Below, piece after piece: positions 17,824 through 27,175 of a DNA stretch of 64,000 nucleotides. Within the stretch, counting starts at the first letter, position 1; every line of letters starts with the position of its first letter. Both the position numbers and the translations under genes were made by a program. This DNA is from Lysobacter oculi (GTDB taxonomy: Bacteria; Pseudomonadota; Gammaproteobacteria; Xanthomonadales; Xanthomonadaceae), in assembly GCF_003293695.1 (NCBI RefSeq), contig NZ_CP029556.1:2056001-2120000 (forward strand), in the 5' to 3' direction. The notes below the pieces were generated by a model. The model saw only the letters and a list, made by a program, of their open reading frames with translations, searched no databases and was not told where the DNA came from.

Positions 17824-19338
17824 ATGAATCGCAAAGCCCTCGCCCTGTTCATCGCCGCCGCCTTGGCGGTGACGGGCTGCAAGCAGAACAACGATGCCGC
17901 GCCCGCGGCCGCCGACAACGGCAAGACGGGCTCGGCTGCCGGTGACTTCGGTCCGCCGCAGGGCGAGCCGGTCAAGGCGGTGCTCACCGCGCCGCCGCTG
18001 GTACCGCCCGCGACCGGCCGCACCGCACCGGCCAAGGTGATCGTCGAGCTCGACGTCATCGAAAAGGAAATGGAGATCTCCGAAGGCGTCACCTACACCT
18101 TCTGGACCTTCGGTGGCACGGTGCCGGGCAGCTTCATCCGCGTGCGCCAGGGCGACACGGTGGAATTCCACCTGCGCAACATGCCCGACAGCAAGATGCC
18201 CCACAACATCGACCTGCACGGCGTGACCGGCCCGGGCGGCGGCGCCGCGTCCAGCTTCACCGCGCCGGGCCATGCCTCGCAGTTCTCGTTCAAGGCGCTC
18301 AACGCCGGCCTCTACGTCTACCACTGCGCCACCGCGCCGGTCGGCATGCACATCGCCAACGGCATGTACGGCCTGATCCTGGTCGAGCCGCCGGAAGGGC
18401 TGCCTAAGGTGGACAAGGAGTACTACGTGATGCAGGGCGACTTCTACACGGTCGGCAAGTATCGCGAGAAGGGCCACCAGGCCTTCGACATGGAAAAGGC
18501 CATCGAGGAGCATCCGACCTACGTGCTGTTCAACGGCATGGAAGGCTCGATGACCAACGAGAAGGCGCTCACCACCAAGGTCGGCGAGACCGTGCGCCTG
18601 TACGTGGGCAACGGTGGTCCCAACCTGGTGTCGAGCTTCCACGTGATCGGCGAGATCTTCGACAAGGTCTGGTACGAAGGCGGCAAGCACTATCAGGAAA
18701 ACGTGCAGACCACGCTGATCCCGGCCGGTGGCGCCGCGATGATGGACTTCCACATGGATGTCCCGGGCAGCTACGTGCTGGTTGACCACTCGATCTTCCG
18801 TGCCTTCAACAAGGGCGCGCTGGCGATCCTCAAGGCCGATGGCGCGGAGAACAAGTCGATCTACTCCGGCAAGGAAGTGGACGAGGTCTATCTGGGCGAC
18901 AAGGCCGCGGGCGTGCAGTCGGGCGCCGTGGCCGCCGCCACCAAGACCGCCGCGTCGAGCGCTTCGGGACTTTCCACCAAGGAAGAGCGGATCGCCGCCG
19001 GCAAGACGCTGTTCAACGGCACCTGCTCGACCTGCCACGGCCAGAACGGCGACGGCATGGCCGGCGTGTTCCCGCCGCTGGCCAATTCGGACTACATCAA
19101 GGCCAGCCCGGGCCGCGTGCCGGAAATCATCCTGCACGGCCTGCAGGGCCCGGTGAAGGTGAATGGCAAGGACTACAACTCGATCATGCCGCCGATGTCG
19201 CAGCTGACCGATGACGAAGTCGCCGCGCTGTCCACCTACGTGCTCAACAGCTGGGGCAACCCGGGGGGCGACGTGACCAAGGCCGATGCCGCCAAGGCCC
19301 GTGCCGCCAAGCCGGCGAACGCGTCGGAAGGCCACTGA
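17824..19338 (+). CDS. nirK: Copper-containing nitrite reductase with C-terminal cytochrome c domain
   Basis: A 504-residue enzyme reducing nitrite to NO. The signal ends in a lipobox (ALAVTGC), so it is probably a lipoprotein. Two cupredoxin domains follow. Type 1 copper ligands are His127, Cys168, His176 and Met181; type 2 ligands are His132, His167 and His273. A third domain carries a haem c site CSTCH (401-405) with [10 protein letters not shown] as the Met-ligand loop. The haem domain probably accepts electrons from periplasmic or membrane donors. An Ala/Ser/Thr-rich linker (about 360-385) joins the parts. nirV and a SCO gene follow closely, forming a copper/nitrite module. Confidence 0.96.
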   Translation: MNRKALALFIAAALAVTGCKQNNDAAPAAADNGKTGSAAGDFGPPQGEPVKAVLTAPPLVPPATGRTAPAKVIVELDVIEKEMEISEGVTYTFWTFGGTVPGSFIRVRQGDTVEFHLRNMPDSKMPHNIDLHGVTGPGGGAASSFTAPGHASQFSFKALNAGLYVYHCATAPVGMHIANGMYGLILVEPPEGLPKVDKEYYVMQGDFYTVGKYREKGHQAFDMEKAIEEHPTYVLFNGMEGSMTNEKALTTKVGETVRLYVGNGGPNLVSSFHVIGEIFDKVWYEGGKHYQENVQTTLIPAGGAAMMDFHMDVPGSYVLVDHSIFRAFNKGALAILKADGAENKSIYSGKEVDEVYLGDKAAGVQSGAVAAATKTAASSASGLSTKEERIAAGKTLFNGTCSTCHGQNGDGMAGVFPPLANSDYIKASPGRVPEIILHGLQGPVKVNGKDYNSIMPPMSQLTDDEVAALSTYVLNSWGNPGGDVTKADAAKARAAKPANASEGH

Positions 19339-19341
19339 TCG

Positions 19342-20103
19342 ATGCGCCGGATGGCCGCCCTGTCGCTGCTCGTGCTCCCCGCGCTGGCGATCGCCGCCAG
19401 CGTCGGGGGCTACGTGAAGCTGCCGGGCGGCAACTTCCGTTCCGCCCTCAAGTACGAGGACCGCAACCTGGTCCGCGTCGCCCCGTTCCGGCTGATGGAA
19501 GTGCCGGTGAGCAACGCGGACTTCCTCGCCTTCGTCAGGAAGAATCCCAAGTGGCAGCGCGGCAAGGCCGCCACCGTCTTCGCCGAAAAGCGCTACCTGC
19601 AGCACTGGGCCGGCCCGCTCACGCTGGGTGCGAAGGCGCAGCCCAACCAGCCGGTGGTCAACGTCAGCTGGTTCGCCGCCGATGCCTACTGCAAGGCGCA
19701 GGGCGCGCGGCTGCCGACCTGGAGCGAGTGGGAATACGCGGCCGCCGCCGACGAAACCCGCACCGACGCCCGCAAGGACCCGGTCTGGCGCGAGCGCATC
19801 CTCGGCTGGTATTCGCGTCCATCCAAGGCGACCCTGCCGCGGGTCGGCCTGCAGTCCGCCAATGCCTACGGCGTGCGCGACCTGCACGGCCTGGTCTGGG
19901 AATGGACCGGCGATGCCGCCTCCCTGCTGGTCGATGTCGACAACCGCAAGCAGGGCGATGCCGACAAGGCCAAGTTCTGCGGTGCCGGTGCGCTGTCGAT
20001 GAACGACCGCGACAATTACGCGGTACTGATGCGCGTGGCGATGCTGTCCTCGCTCGAGGCCAACGACGTCACCGCCAACATGGGCTTCCGCTGCGCCAAG
20101 TGA
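19342..20103 (+). CDS. nirV: NirV-like formylglycine-generating-enzyme-family protein
   Basis: A 253-residue protein with an N-terminal signal (LSLLVLPALAIAASVGG) and the FGE-sulfatase/SUMF1 fold: FRLMEVPVSNADFLAFV, PVVNVSWFAADAYCKAQGARLPTWSEWEYAA and a C-terminal NMGFRCAK. Genes of this type next to nirK are called nirV; their exact role in NirK maturation or activity is not settled. It starts three bases after the nirK stop, so it is co-transcribed. Confidence 0.88.
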   Translation: MRRMAALSLLVLPALAIAASVGGYVKLPGGNFRSALKYEDRNLVRVAPFRLMEVPVSNADFLAFVRKNPKWQRGKAATVFAEKRYLQHWAGPLTLGAKAQPNQPVVNVSWFAADAYCKAQGARLPTWSEWEYAAAADETRTDARKDPVWRERILGWYSRPSKATLPRVGLQSANAYGVRDLHGLVWEWTGDAASLLVDVDNRKQGDADKAKFCGAGALSMNDRDNYAVLMRVAMLSSLEANDVTANMGFRCAK

Positions 20104-20126
20104 CGCGCCGGGCCCCGGAGATCCAC

Positions 20127-20726
20127 ATGAAACGTCCGCTTTCCCTCATCGCCATCACCTTGGCGATGCTGTTGCCGTTGGCCGCCGCCCAGGCGCGTGG
20201 CCCCGCCCCGGCCAGCGCCCCGCTGCCGGCGGATTCCATCTACCAGCTCGATGCGCGGATGACCGACCAGTCCGGCAAGGCGACCTCGCTCGCCGGCCGC
20301 CGTGGCCGGGTGCAGCTGGTGTCGATGTTCTATACCTCGTGCCGCTACATCTGCCCGCTGATCATCGACAGCGGCCTGGCCATCGAGAAGCAGCTGACCC
20401 CGGCGGAAAAGGCCCGGCTCGGCATCACCCTCATCAGCATGGACCCGAAGCGCGACGACCCGGCCGCGCTGACCCGCGTCGCCACCCGGCGCAAGCTCGA
20501 CCTCACCCGCTGGGCGCTGCTGAGGCCGCAGGCCGGCGATGTCCGCGCGATCGCCGGCGTGCTCGGCATCCGCTACCGCGAACTGGCCGATGGCGAGTTC
20601 AACCACAGCTCGGTGATGGTGCTGCTCGACGCCCAGGGCCGCGAACTGGCCCGCACCGAGAAACTCGGCAGCGTGCCCGACCCGGTCTTCGCCGCCGCGG
20701 TGAAGAAGGCGCTCGCCGCGCGCTGA
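20127..20726 (+). CDS. SCO1/SenC family copper chaperone
   Basis: A 199-residue thioredoxin-fold protein with a signal peptide. The copper ligands Cys72 and Cys76 (SCRYIC) and His160 (FNHSSVM) are all present. CGGAG lies before the ATG. SCO proteins deliver copper to cytochrome oxidase or act as periplasmic thiol/copper chaperones. Here, directly after nirK-nirV, copper loading of NirK is the likely task, by inference. Its stop is immediately adjacent to the stop of the convergent MFS gene. Confidence 0.9.
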   Translation: MKRPLSLIAITLAMLLPLAAAQARGPAPASAPLPADSIYQLDARMTDQSGKATSLAGRRGRVQLVSMFYTSCRYICPLIIDSGLAIEKQLTPAEKARLGITLISMDPKRDDPAALTRVATRRKLDLTRWALLRPQAGDVRAIAGVLGIRYRELADGEFNHSSVMVLLDAQGRELARTEKLGSVPDPVFAAAVKKALAAR

Positions 20727-21977
20727 TCAGGCCGATGTCGTCGCCGGCGCGGGATGCCGGCGGCGGTGCCAGACCGCCATCGCCAACGCCGCGCCGAGCA
20801 GGGCGGAGGCGATGTACCACGGCATGCCCGGCAGTTCGACCGGCGCCTTGTCGCCGATGAAGGTGGCGAAGGCGCTGGTGTAGAGCGTCGGCCCGAGGAT
20901 GCCGGCCAGGCTGATCAGGCTGGCCATCGCGCCTTGGATGCGGCCCTGCACATCGGCCCCCACCTCGCGGGTGATCAGGGCCTGCGCGGCCGGCCCGGCC
21001 AGACCCCAGAGCGCCATCACCGGAATCGCCGCCAGGAACATCCAGCCCACCGGCGCCAGGCCGTAGGCGGCAAACCCGATCGTCCCGGCGACCAGACCCA
21101 GCACCAGCGTGTTGGCCTCGCCGAATTTCGGCACCACGCGCCGCACCAGCAGGCCCTGCACCAGCGCCGAGCAGACGCCGACGATCGCCAGCACCTGGCC
21201 GACCGCCATCGGGCCCCAGCCATAGCGGTAGTCGGCGTACAGCACGAACACGCTCGGATAGACGTAATGCGCCAGGTTGCTCAGCAGCACCACCGCCGCC
21301 AGCGCGAACAGCTGCGGGTATTGCGCGATCAGCTTCACCGAGCCGACGGGATGCGCCTGCCTCCACTCGAAACGCGCACTGCGGCGCTCCGGCGGGTGCG
21401 ATTCCGGCAGCACGAACAGGCCGTACAGGAAGTTGCACAGCGCCAGCCCGGCGGCGGCCCAGAACGGCCAGCGCAGGTCGAAATGGCCCAACCAGCCGCC
21501 CATCATCGGGCCGACGATGAAGCCCAGCCCGAACGCCATGCCGACCATGCCGAAGGCGGCCGCGCGTTTTTCCGGCGCGGTGACATCGGCGATGTAGGCG
21601 TTGGCGGTGGTGAAGCTGGCCGAGGTGATCGCCGAGATCACCCGGCCCACGAATAGCCACATCAGCGTCGGCGCCAGCGCCATGAAGATGAAGTCCAGCC
21701 CCAGCCCGAGGCAGGACAGCAGGATCACCGGCCGTCGCCCGAAGCGGTCGGACAACGCGCCCTGGATCGGCGCGCTGAAGAACTGGATCGCCGCGAACAC
21801 CGTGCCGAAGATGCCCACCCACCACGCCGCGGTGCGGGTGTCGCCGCCGACGAACTGCTCCACCAGGTGCGGCAGCACCGGGATGATCAGCCCGAACGCG
21901 AGGATGTCGATCAGGACGGTGACAAAGATGAAGACCAGCGCGGCGCGGCGGGCCGGCGGGGCGGTCGTCGGGGTCAT
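20727..21977 (-). CDS. TetA-type MFS drug/proton antiporter
   Basis: A 416-residue transporter with 12 predicted helices. It has the TCR signature in the first helix (VTVLIDILAFGLIIPVLPHLVEQ, partial), motif A GALSDRFGRRPV in loop 2-3, and motif C-like GFIVGPMMGGWLG in helix 5. The family exports tetracyclines and related compounds; a resistance role is not shown by sequence. DUF2239 lies 36 bases upstream on the same strand, so the two may be co-transcribed. Confidence 0.85.
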   Translation of the reverse strand: MTPTTAPPARRAALVFIFVTVLIDILAFGLIIPVLPHLVEQFVGGDTRTAAWWVGIFGTVFAAIQFFSAPIQGALSDRFGRRPVILLSCLGLGLDFIFMALAPTLMWLFVGRVISAITSASFTTANAYIADVTAPEKRAAAFGMVGMAFGLGFIVGPMMGGWLGHFDLRWPFWAAAGLALCNFLYGLFVLPESHPPERRSARFEWRQAHPVGSVKLIAQYPQLFALAAVVLLSNLAHYVYPSVFVLYADYRYGWGPMAVGQVLAIVGVCSALVQGLLVRRVVPKFGEANTLVLGLVAGTIGFAAYGLAPVGWMFLAAIPVMALWGLAGPAAQALITREVGADVQGRIQGAMASLISLAGILGPTLYTSAFATFIGDKAPVELPGMPWYIASALLGAALAMAVWHRRRHPAPATTSA

Positions 21978-22013
21978 GGGTTTATCCGTGGTGGGGTTTG
22001 GCGAAGACGCGGC

Positions 22014-22622
22014 TCAGGCCGGCCAGGCGTCGGCGGCGAGCATCGTCGCATGCTCGTGCAGGTCGTCGGGCCAGCCGGCGATCTCGGCATCGAAACGCAT
22101 CGCGTCGCCGGCGAACAATGCGCGGGTGGCTTCCTCGAAACCCGGGCGGTCGCCGCCCATCGCCGACAGGAAGCGGTAGACCCGTTCCTGCGCGGCCCGG
22201 CGGCTGTCGCCTTCGCCATGGCTGCGGCGCGCGGCATCCACCAGCTTGCGCAGCGCCACCGAGGCGCCACCCGGCTGGGCATTGAGCCATTGCCAGTGGC
22301 GCGGCAGCAGGGTCACCTCACGCGCCACCACGCCCAGCTTCGGCCGGCCGCGACCGCGCTTGGCGGGTTCGGCATCGGGCCCGGCGGCGGGCACTTCGCC
22401 GCGGTTGAGCCGCTGCACGATGTCCGCCGCCCGCCCGCGTAGGTCCAGGTCGATCAGCCGCGCCTCGCGGTCATCGAAAATCAGCAATCGCGCATCGGGC
22501 TGGGCTTCCAGCGCACGCTGGGCACGCAGGGCGACATGGCGGAGCTCGCCGGCGGCCAACCGGTGGTCGTCGAGAAAGGCGGTGCAGCGGGTATCCGGGC
22601 GGTAGAGATCGGGCAGGTCCAT
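22014..22622 (-). CDS. DUF2239 family protein
   Basis: A 202-residue protein. The family pattern is clear: YRPDTRCTAFLDDHRLAAG at the start, a GRGRPKLGVVAREVTLLPRHW block near residues 90-110, and AAQERVYRFLSAMGGDRPGFEEATRALFAGD near 145-175. No biochemical function is known. An upstream ATG at 22631 would add three residues, but it overlaps the -10 hexamer of a strong sigma-70 promoter. I therefore set the start at 22622, which coincides with the predicted transcript start (leaderless mRNA). Confidence 0.85.
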   Translation of the reverse strand: MDLPDLYRPDTRCTAFLDDHRLAAGELRHVALRAQRALEAQPDARLLIFDDREARLIDLDLRGRAADIVQRLNRGEVPAAGPDAEPAKRGRGRPKLGVVAREVTLLPRHWQWLNAQPGGASVALRKLVDAARRSHGEGDSRRAAQERVYRFLSAMGGDRPGFEEATRALFAGDAMRFDAEIAGWPDDLHEHATMLAADAWPA

Positions 22623-22629
22623 GCCCGCC

Positions 22630-22657
22630 ATTATTTATGCCCGGATTAAATTGTCAA
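22630..22657 (-). promoter_or_regulatory. Sigma-70 promoter of DUF2239, leaderless
   Basis: On the minus strand a perfect -35 TTGACA (22657-22652) is separated by 16 bases from AATAAT (22635-22630), five of six to consensus. Seven bases further lies the ATG at 22622, where transcription should begin. It lies between the folE stop and DUF2239. Confidence 0.8.
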
Positions 22658-22663
22658 CCGGAA

Positions 22664-23266
22664 TCAGCGCCGGCCTTCGATGAAGCTGAGGAATTCCTTG
22701 CGGGTCCGGGCGTCCTCGCGGAAGGCGCCGAGCATCGTCGAGGTCACCATGCTCACGCCGCGCTTGTGCACGCCGCGCGTGGTCATGCACTCGTGCGCGC
22801 CCTCGACCACCACCGCCACGCCGGCCGGCATCAACGCGCGCTGGATGCAGTTGGCGATCTGCGCGGTCATCTTTTCCTGCACCTGGAAGCGGCGCGCATA
22901 GGCCTCGACAACGCGCGCCAGCTTGCTGATGCCGACCACCCGGCCGTTCGGCAGGTAGCCGACGTGGACCTTGCCGATGATCGGCGCCATGTGATGCTCG
23001 CAGTGGCTTTCGTATTCGATGTCGCGCAGCACGATCATCTCGTCGTAGCCGCAGACTTCCTCGAAGGTGCGCGCCAGGTATTCGTCCGGGTCGATGGCAT
23101 AGCCGCTGAACCAGTCACCATAGGCCTTGACCACGCGCTTGGGCGTGTCGAGCAGGCCTTCGCGCTCGGGGTTCTCGCCGGCCCAGCGCAGCAGAGTGCG
23201 GACGGCGGCTTCGGCATCGCTGCGCGCCACGCCGTTGCGGTTGTCAGTGTCGTCGATCTGGCTCAT
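22664..23266 (-). CDS. folE: GTP cyclohydrolase I
   Basis: A 200-residue cytoplasmic enzyme making dihydroneopterin triphosphate from GTP. Motifs: [12 protein letters not shown] near residue 30, the zinc and active-site block [34 protein letters not shown] and [11 protein letters not shown] with the second zinc cysteine. The product feeds folate and pterin synthesis; the pterin-dependent PhhA is encoded at 37.2 kb. Start MSQIDD chosen by family length. Confidence 0.96.
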   Translation of the reverse strand: MSQIDDTDNRNGVARSDAEAAVRTLLRWAGENPEREGLLDTPKRVVKAYGDWFSGYAIDPDEYLARTFEEVCGYDEMIVLRDIEYESHCEHHMAPIIGKVHVGYLPNGRVVGISKLARVVEAYARRFQVQEKMTAQIANCIQRALMPAGVAVVVEGAHECMTTRGVHKRGVSMVTSTMLGAFREDARTRKEFLSFIEGRR

Positions 23267-23311
23267 GCCGGCATGGTAGCGCGGGCGCCCCCGAAGCCGC
23301 TTCCACCCTCC

Positions 23312-23340
23312 AATAAGAAGGGCCACCCGAAGGTGGCCCC
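23312..23340 (-). terminator. Hairpin terminator after the glycine-zipper gene
   Basis: On the minus strand GGGCCACC-TTCG-GGTGGCCC forms an 8-bp stem with a stable UUCG tetraloop, followed by the T-rich TTCTTATTG. It separates the glycine-zipper gene from folE. Confidence 0.65.
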
Positions 23341-23367
23341 GACTCTGGCGTTTCTGGATGTCGCGGC

Positions 23368-23832
23368 TCAGCGGCCGTCGCCATCCGCATCGCCCGGCAT
23401 CGCGCGTTCGATGTGGTGCCAGCCGTCGCGCACCGCCCCCTTGGCCTCGTTCCAGGCCAGGCGCGAATTCGCCTTGGTGGCATCCCAGTTGCGCTCCAGC
23501 GTGTCTTCGACATCCTCGAAGCGCTGGCCGCGGTACTGGCCGTAGGTGTCGTAGCCGTACTGGTAGGCCGGCTGGTAGTCCGACCATTCGCGGCCCGCCG
23601 AGTAATACGGCGCGCGCTGGTAGCTGGACTCGAAGTAGCTGTTGTATTCGGTCGGGTTCACCGCTTCGGCGATCGCATCGCCCGCCTTCGCGCCGCCCAC
23701 CGCACCGGCGACCGCACCGACGACCGTGCCGATCGGGCCGGCCATCGAGCCCACCGCCGCACCGGCGATGGCGCCGCCGACAGCACCGGTCCCTGCACCA
23801 ACGCTGTGGTCTTTCTTGACTTCATTGTTCAT
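23368..23832 (-). CDS. Glycine-zipper protein of unknown function
   Basis: A 154-residue protein without a signal peptide. Residues 10-60 form a long Gly/Ala zipper ([20 protein letters not shown], then [17 protein letters not shown]), able to pack as membrane hairpin helices. A Tyr-rich stretch (about 65-105, [26 protein letters not shown]) follows, then a helical tail [30 protein letters not shown]. It probably associates with membranes. I recognise the composition but not a named family; a stress-related envelope role is a guess. Confidence 0.7.
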   Translation of the reverse strand: MNNEVKKDHSVGAGTGAVGGAIAGAAVGSMAGPIGTVVGAVAGAVGGAKAGDAIAEAVNPTEYNSYFESSYQRAPYYSAGREWSDYQPAYQYGYDTYGQYRGQRFEDVEDTLERNWDATKANSRLAWNEAKGAVRDGWHHIERAMPGDADGDGR

Positions 23833-24095
23833 GGCTTGGATTCCTTGTTTCGAGTGGGGGTTACCGTCGCGCAGTGCGCTTCGATGCAGCCACGCTAGGC
23901 AGCCGGCGCAACCGGAGGCGTGAAAAACAGCGGTTTCCGCGGTGAATGCGCGAAGGCGTTCAGCGCACGCGTGGCTTTGATGACGCGAAGTGAGCGCGCC
24001 GCGACTGCCGCGTGACGGCCGTTGTGCGAGGTTTGCAAGCGGGCCGCCATTCAGGTGTCATGCCCCAGGCTAGCCGCCGGGGAAAACAGCCAGCC

Positions 24096-24878
24096 ATGAA
24101 GAATCCAACGCCTCCCGCCGTGCATCTGGACGACGTGCGCCTCGCGCGCGGCGGCCGCATCGTGCTGGACGGGATCCAGCTGTCGGTGCCCAGCGGCAGC
24201 GTCACCGCGGTGCTCGGCCCCTCCGGCAGCGGCAAATCCACCTTGCTGTCGGCGCTCACCGGCGAGCTGGTGCCCGCGCAGGGCCGCGTCGAGATCTTCG
24301 GCGAGCCGGTGCCGCGCGACACCCGCGCCCTGCTTTCGATGCGCAAGCGCCTGGGCGTGCTGCTGCAGGGCAACGGCCTGCTGACCGACCTCACCGCGGC
24401 GGAGAACGTGGCGCTGCCGCTGCGCACGCATACCGACCTGCCGGATGAAGTCATCGCCGCGCTGGTGGAGATGAAGCTGCACGCGGTCGGCCTGCGCGCC
24501 GCCGCCGATCTCTATCCGCGCGAACTCTCCGGCGGCATGGCGCGTCGCGTCGCGCTGGCCCGCGCACTGGCGCTGGACCCGCCGCTGATGATCTACGACG
24601 AGCCGCTCACCGGGCTGGACCCGATCGCCTCCGGCGTGATCATGAGCCTGATTTCGCGCCTCAATAAAACGCTGGGCCTGACCAGCATCATCGTCACCCA
24701 CCACGTCCACGAGACGCTGCCGGTCAGCGACCACGCGGTGGTGATCGCCAACGGCCGGATCGTCTTTGCCGGCACGCCGGACGAACTCCAGCGCAGCGAC
24801 GATCCGCTGGTGCGGCAATTCCTCGATGGCGAGCCGGACGGCCCCATCGCCTTCGACAGCAAGCGGGCCGCCGCATGA
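24096..24878 (+). CDS. mlaF: MlaF, ATPase of the phospholipid transporter
   Basis: A 260-residue ABC ATPase: Walker A GPSGSGKST (about residue 40), Q-loop LLQGNGLL, signature LSGGMARRVALARAL and Walker B LMIYDEPLTGLDP. It powers retrograde or anterograde phospholipid movement between the membranes from the cytoplasmic face. The start MKNPTPP follows GGGGAAAA; an in-frame ATG at 24060 is possible. It overlaps mlaE by four bases. Confidence 0.92.
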   Translation: MKNPTPPAVHLDDVRLARGGRIVLDGIQLSVPSGSVTAVLGPSGSGKSTLLSALTGELVPAQGRVEIFGEPVPRDTRALLSMRKRLGVLLQGNGLLTDLTAAENVALPLRTHTDLPDEVIAALVEMKLHAVGLRAAADLYPRELSGGMARRVALARALALDPPLMIYDEPLTGLDPIASGVIMSLISRLNKTLGLTSIIVTHHVHETLPVSDHAVVIANGRIVFAGTPDELQRSDDPLVRQFLDGEPDGPIAFDSKRAAA

Positions 24879-25627
24879 AACCCCTGTCCGGATTCATCCG
24901 CGCCACCGGCCAGGCCGGGCTGTTCACGCTCTCGGTGCTGCGCGCCTCCAGGCCGACGCGCGACTTCCTGGCCGAACTGGTCCGCGAGATCTACAAGATC
25001 GGTGGCCGCTCGCTGCCGATCATCGCGGTCGGCGGCGCCTTCGTCGGCCTGTCGGTGATCCTGCTCGGCTACCGCGCGCTCGACACCTACGGCGCCAGCA
25101 ACCAGGTCAGCGCGATGTTGGGCCTGGGCCTGTACCGCGAACTGGCGCCGGTGCTGACCGCGCTGCTGTTCATCGGCCGCGCCGGTTCATCGATCGCGGC
25201 GGAGCTCGGCCTGATGCGGGCCACCGACCAGATCACCGCGCTCGGCCTGATGGCCATCGACCCGGTGGCGAAGGTCGTCGCGCCGCGCTTCTGGGCGGCG
25301 GTGATCTGCGTGCCGCTCCTGACCGCGTTCTTCATCAGCTTCGCGATCCTCGCCAGCTGGTTCGAGGCGGTGCACGTCATCGGGCTGGACGGCGGCACTT
25401 TCTGGCAGGTGATGAAGGATGCGGTGGATTTCCGCGGCGACTTCCTCTCCGCCTTCGTCAAGGCCGGCGTGTTCGGCGCGATCTCGGCGCTGGTCGCGGC
25501 CTATGTCGGCTTCCATTCCGAACCCACCATCGAGGGCACCTCGGTGGCGACCACGCGCGCGGTGGTGAACGCCTCGCTGCTGGTGCTGATGTTCAACTTC
25601 GTGCTCTCGGCACTGATGTTCCGCTGA
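24875..25627 (+). CDS. mlaE: MlaE, permease of the phospholipid transporter
   Basis: A 250-residue inner-membrane permease with five to six helices. Family blocks: IYKIGGRSLPIIAVGGAFVG, GLGLYRELAPVLTALLFIGRAGSSIAAELG and the EPTIEGTSVATTRAVV C-terminal region. Start overlaps the mlaF stop (ATGA). Works with MlaF, MlaD and MlaB. Confidence 0.95.
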   Translation: MKPLSGFIRATGQAGLFTLSVLRASRPTRDFLAELVREIYKIGGRSLPIIAVGGAFVGLSVILLGYRALDTYGASNQVSAMLGLGLYRELAPVLTALLFIGRAGSSIAAELGLMRATDQITALGLMAIDPVAKVVAPRFWAAVICVPLLTAFFISFAILASWFEAVHVIGLDGGTFWQVMKDAVDFRGDFLSAFVKAGVFGAISALVAAYVGFHSEPTIEGTSVATTRAVVNASLLVLMFNFVLSALMFR

Positions 25628-25657
25628 GCCCAACCGCATGCAATGCAAGGTGATCCC

Positions 25658-26185
25658 ATGAGTATCCGTGGCCCCCGTCTCGAATTCGCCGTCGGCGCGT
25701 TCCTGCTGCTGGCGCTCGCCACCCTGCTGGTACTGGCGCTGGCCTCGACCAATGGCAAGTTCGCCATCGGTGGCGGCACCTATCCGCTGAAGGCGCGCTT
25801 CTCCAGCATCGGCCAGCTGCGCGCCAACGGGCCGGTGAAGATCGGCGGCGTGACCGTCGGCAATGTGGCCGACATTCAGCTGGACCCGGTTAAATACGAC
25901 TCCATCGTCACCTTGGCCATCGACAAGAAGCTCAAGGACCTGCCGGCCGATACCACCGCCGGCGTGTTCACGAGCGGCCTGCTCGGCGAGGCCTACGTCG
26001 GCCTGCAGCCCGGCGGCGATCCGGAAGTGCTGAAGCCCGGCGACGAAATCGCCTTCACCCAGTCCGCGGTTGACCTGCTGCAGCTGGCCGGCAAATACAT
26101 GTTCGGCGGTGGCGCGCCCAAGCCCGCGGATGACGCGGACAGCGCCACCGACACCCAAGAGACCCCCACGGAATCCACACCATGA
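25658..26185 (+). CDS. mlaD: MlaD, MCE-domain substrate-binding subunit
   Basis: A 175-residue protein with one N-terminal helix (LEFAVGAFLLLALATLLVLAL) and a periplasmic MCE domain (about residues 38-120: YPLKARFSSIGQLRANGPVKIGGVTVG). The helix anchors it on MlaE; hexameric MCE rings carry phospholipids. AAGGTG is six bases before the ATG. The acidic tail (PADDADSATDTQE) is probably disordered. Confidence 0.93.
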   Translation: MSIRGPRLEFAVGAFLLLALATLLVLALASTNGKFAIGGGTYPLKARFSSIGQLRANGPVKIGGVTVGNVADIQLDPVKYDSIVTLAIDKKLKDLPADTTAGVFTSGLLGEAYVGLQPGGDPEVLKPGDEIAFTQSAVDLLQLAGKYMFGGGAPKPADDADSATDTQETPTESTP

Positions 26186-26844
26186 CCCGTTCCCTGCTGT
26201 CCCTCGCCATCGCCGCTTCCTTCGTGTTCGTTGCGCCCGTGCAGGCGCAGGCGCTGAAGAAGCCCGCGCCGGCCGCCGCCTCGCAGAGCATGGTGGGCTC
26301 GCCGAGCAAGCTGGTGCTCGACAACTCGACCCGCGTGCTGTCGACGCTTGAAAAGCGCCGCGCCGAATTCACCAAGAACCGCGGCGCGCTGCGTGCGTTC
26401 GTGAGCAGCGAATTCGACCAGATGTTCGACCGCGAATACGCGGCACGCCTGGTGCTGGGCCGCCATGCGCGCGGCGCCAGCGATGCCGACGTCAAGGTGT
26501 TTTCCGATGCGCTGGCCGACAACCTGATGGGCCGCTACGGCACCTCGCTGCTTGATTTCAACACCGCGCTGCGGGTGCGCATCAAGTCCGAGACCGCGCT
26601 GCCCGGCGGCCGTGGCGTGCGCGTGTCGAGTGAGCTGCTGCGCGCCGGTGGCGAGCCGATCCCGGTCGATTACCTGATGCGCAAGGTCGGCTCGACCTGG
26701 CAGGTGTTCGACGTGATGGTGGAAGGCGTCTCCTTCGTGCAGACGTTCCGCAACCAGTTCGATGCGCCGCTGGCGCAGAAGGGCATCCGCGCGGTGGCCG
26801 CCGAGCTGCAGACCGGCAAGATCCAGGCCGATGCCAAGCGCTGA
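26182..26844 (+). CDS. mlaC: MlaC, periplasmic phospholipid carrier
   Basis: A 220-residue periplasmic protein with a signal peptide ending VQAQA and the Tol_Tol_Ttg2 domain: FVSSEFDQMFDREYAARLVLG, DALADNLMGRYGTSLLDF and YLMRKVGSTWQVFDVMVEGVS. It ferries lipid between MlaA and the MlaFEDB complex. Overlaps mlaD by four bases. Confidence 0.93.
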   Translation: MTRSLLSLAIAASFVFVAPVQAQALKKPAPAAASQSMVGSPSKLVLDNSTRVLSTLEKRRAEFTKNRGALRAFVSSEFDQMFDREYAARLVLGRHARGASDADVKVFSDALADNLMGRYGTSLLDFNTALRVRIKSETALPGGRGVRVSSELLRAGGEPIPVDYLMRKVGSTWQVFDVMVEGVSFVQTFRNQFDAPLAQKGIRAVAAELQTGKIQADAKR

Positions 26845-27130
26845 CGCCCTGGCCGCCACGGTGAGCCGGCGCGACGACGCGCTGGCCTTCGACGGGGTGC
26901 TGCTGCGCCCCGTCGTCGCATCCATGTGGCGGGCGGCGCTGCCCTTGCTGGCAGGGGCGCGACGCATCGACATCGACCAGGTAGCGCGCATCGACAGCGC
27001 CGGCCTGGCGATGCTGGCCGCGCTGGCCCGACGCGCCGGCATCGAGATCATCGAAGGCATGCCCGCGGGCTATGCCGAACTGCGTGCGGCCTACCGGCTG
27101 GATGCGTCACTGGGCTGCGCCGCGGGCTGA
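26831..27130 (+). CDS. mlaB: MlaB, STAS-domain subunit
   Basis: A 99-residue cytoplasmic STAS-domain protein. RIDIDQVARIDSAGLAMLAALARRA is the core beta-alpha element with the conserved DSAG loop. In other bacteria MlaB supports the ATPase MlaF. It overlaps mlaC by 14 bases and completes the F-E-D-C-B order. Confidence 0.88.
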   Translation: MPSADALAATVSRRDDALAFDGVLLRPVVASMWRAALPLLAGARRIDIDQVARIDSAGLAMLAALARRAGIEIIEGMPAGYAELRAAYRLDASLGCAAG

Positions 27131-27175
27131 TCGGGCGGATAATCCGCGCCCCGCATCCACACTCGCCATCCCCGC

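Noticed and set aside
22629..22631. ATG at 22631 as the start of the DUF2239 gene
   Set aside because: It overlaps the -10 hexamer of a near-consensus promoter, so it would not be in the transcript.
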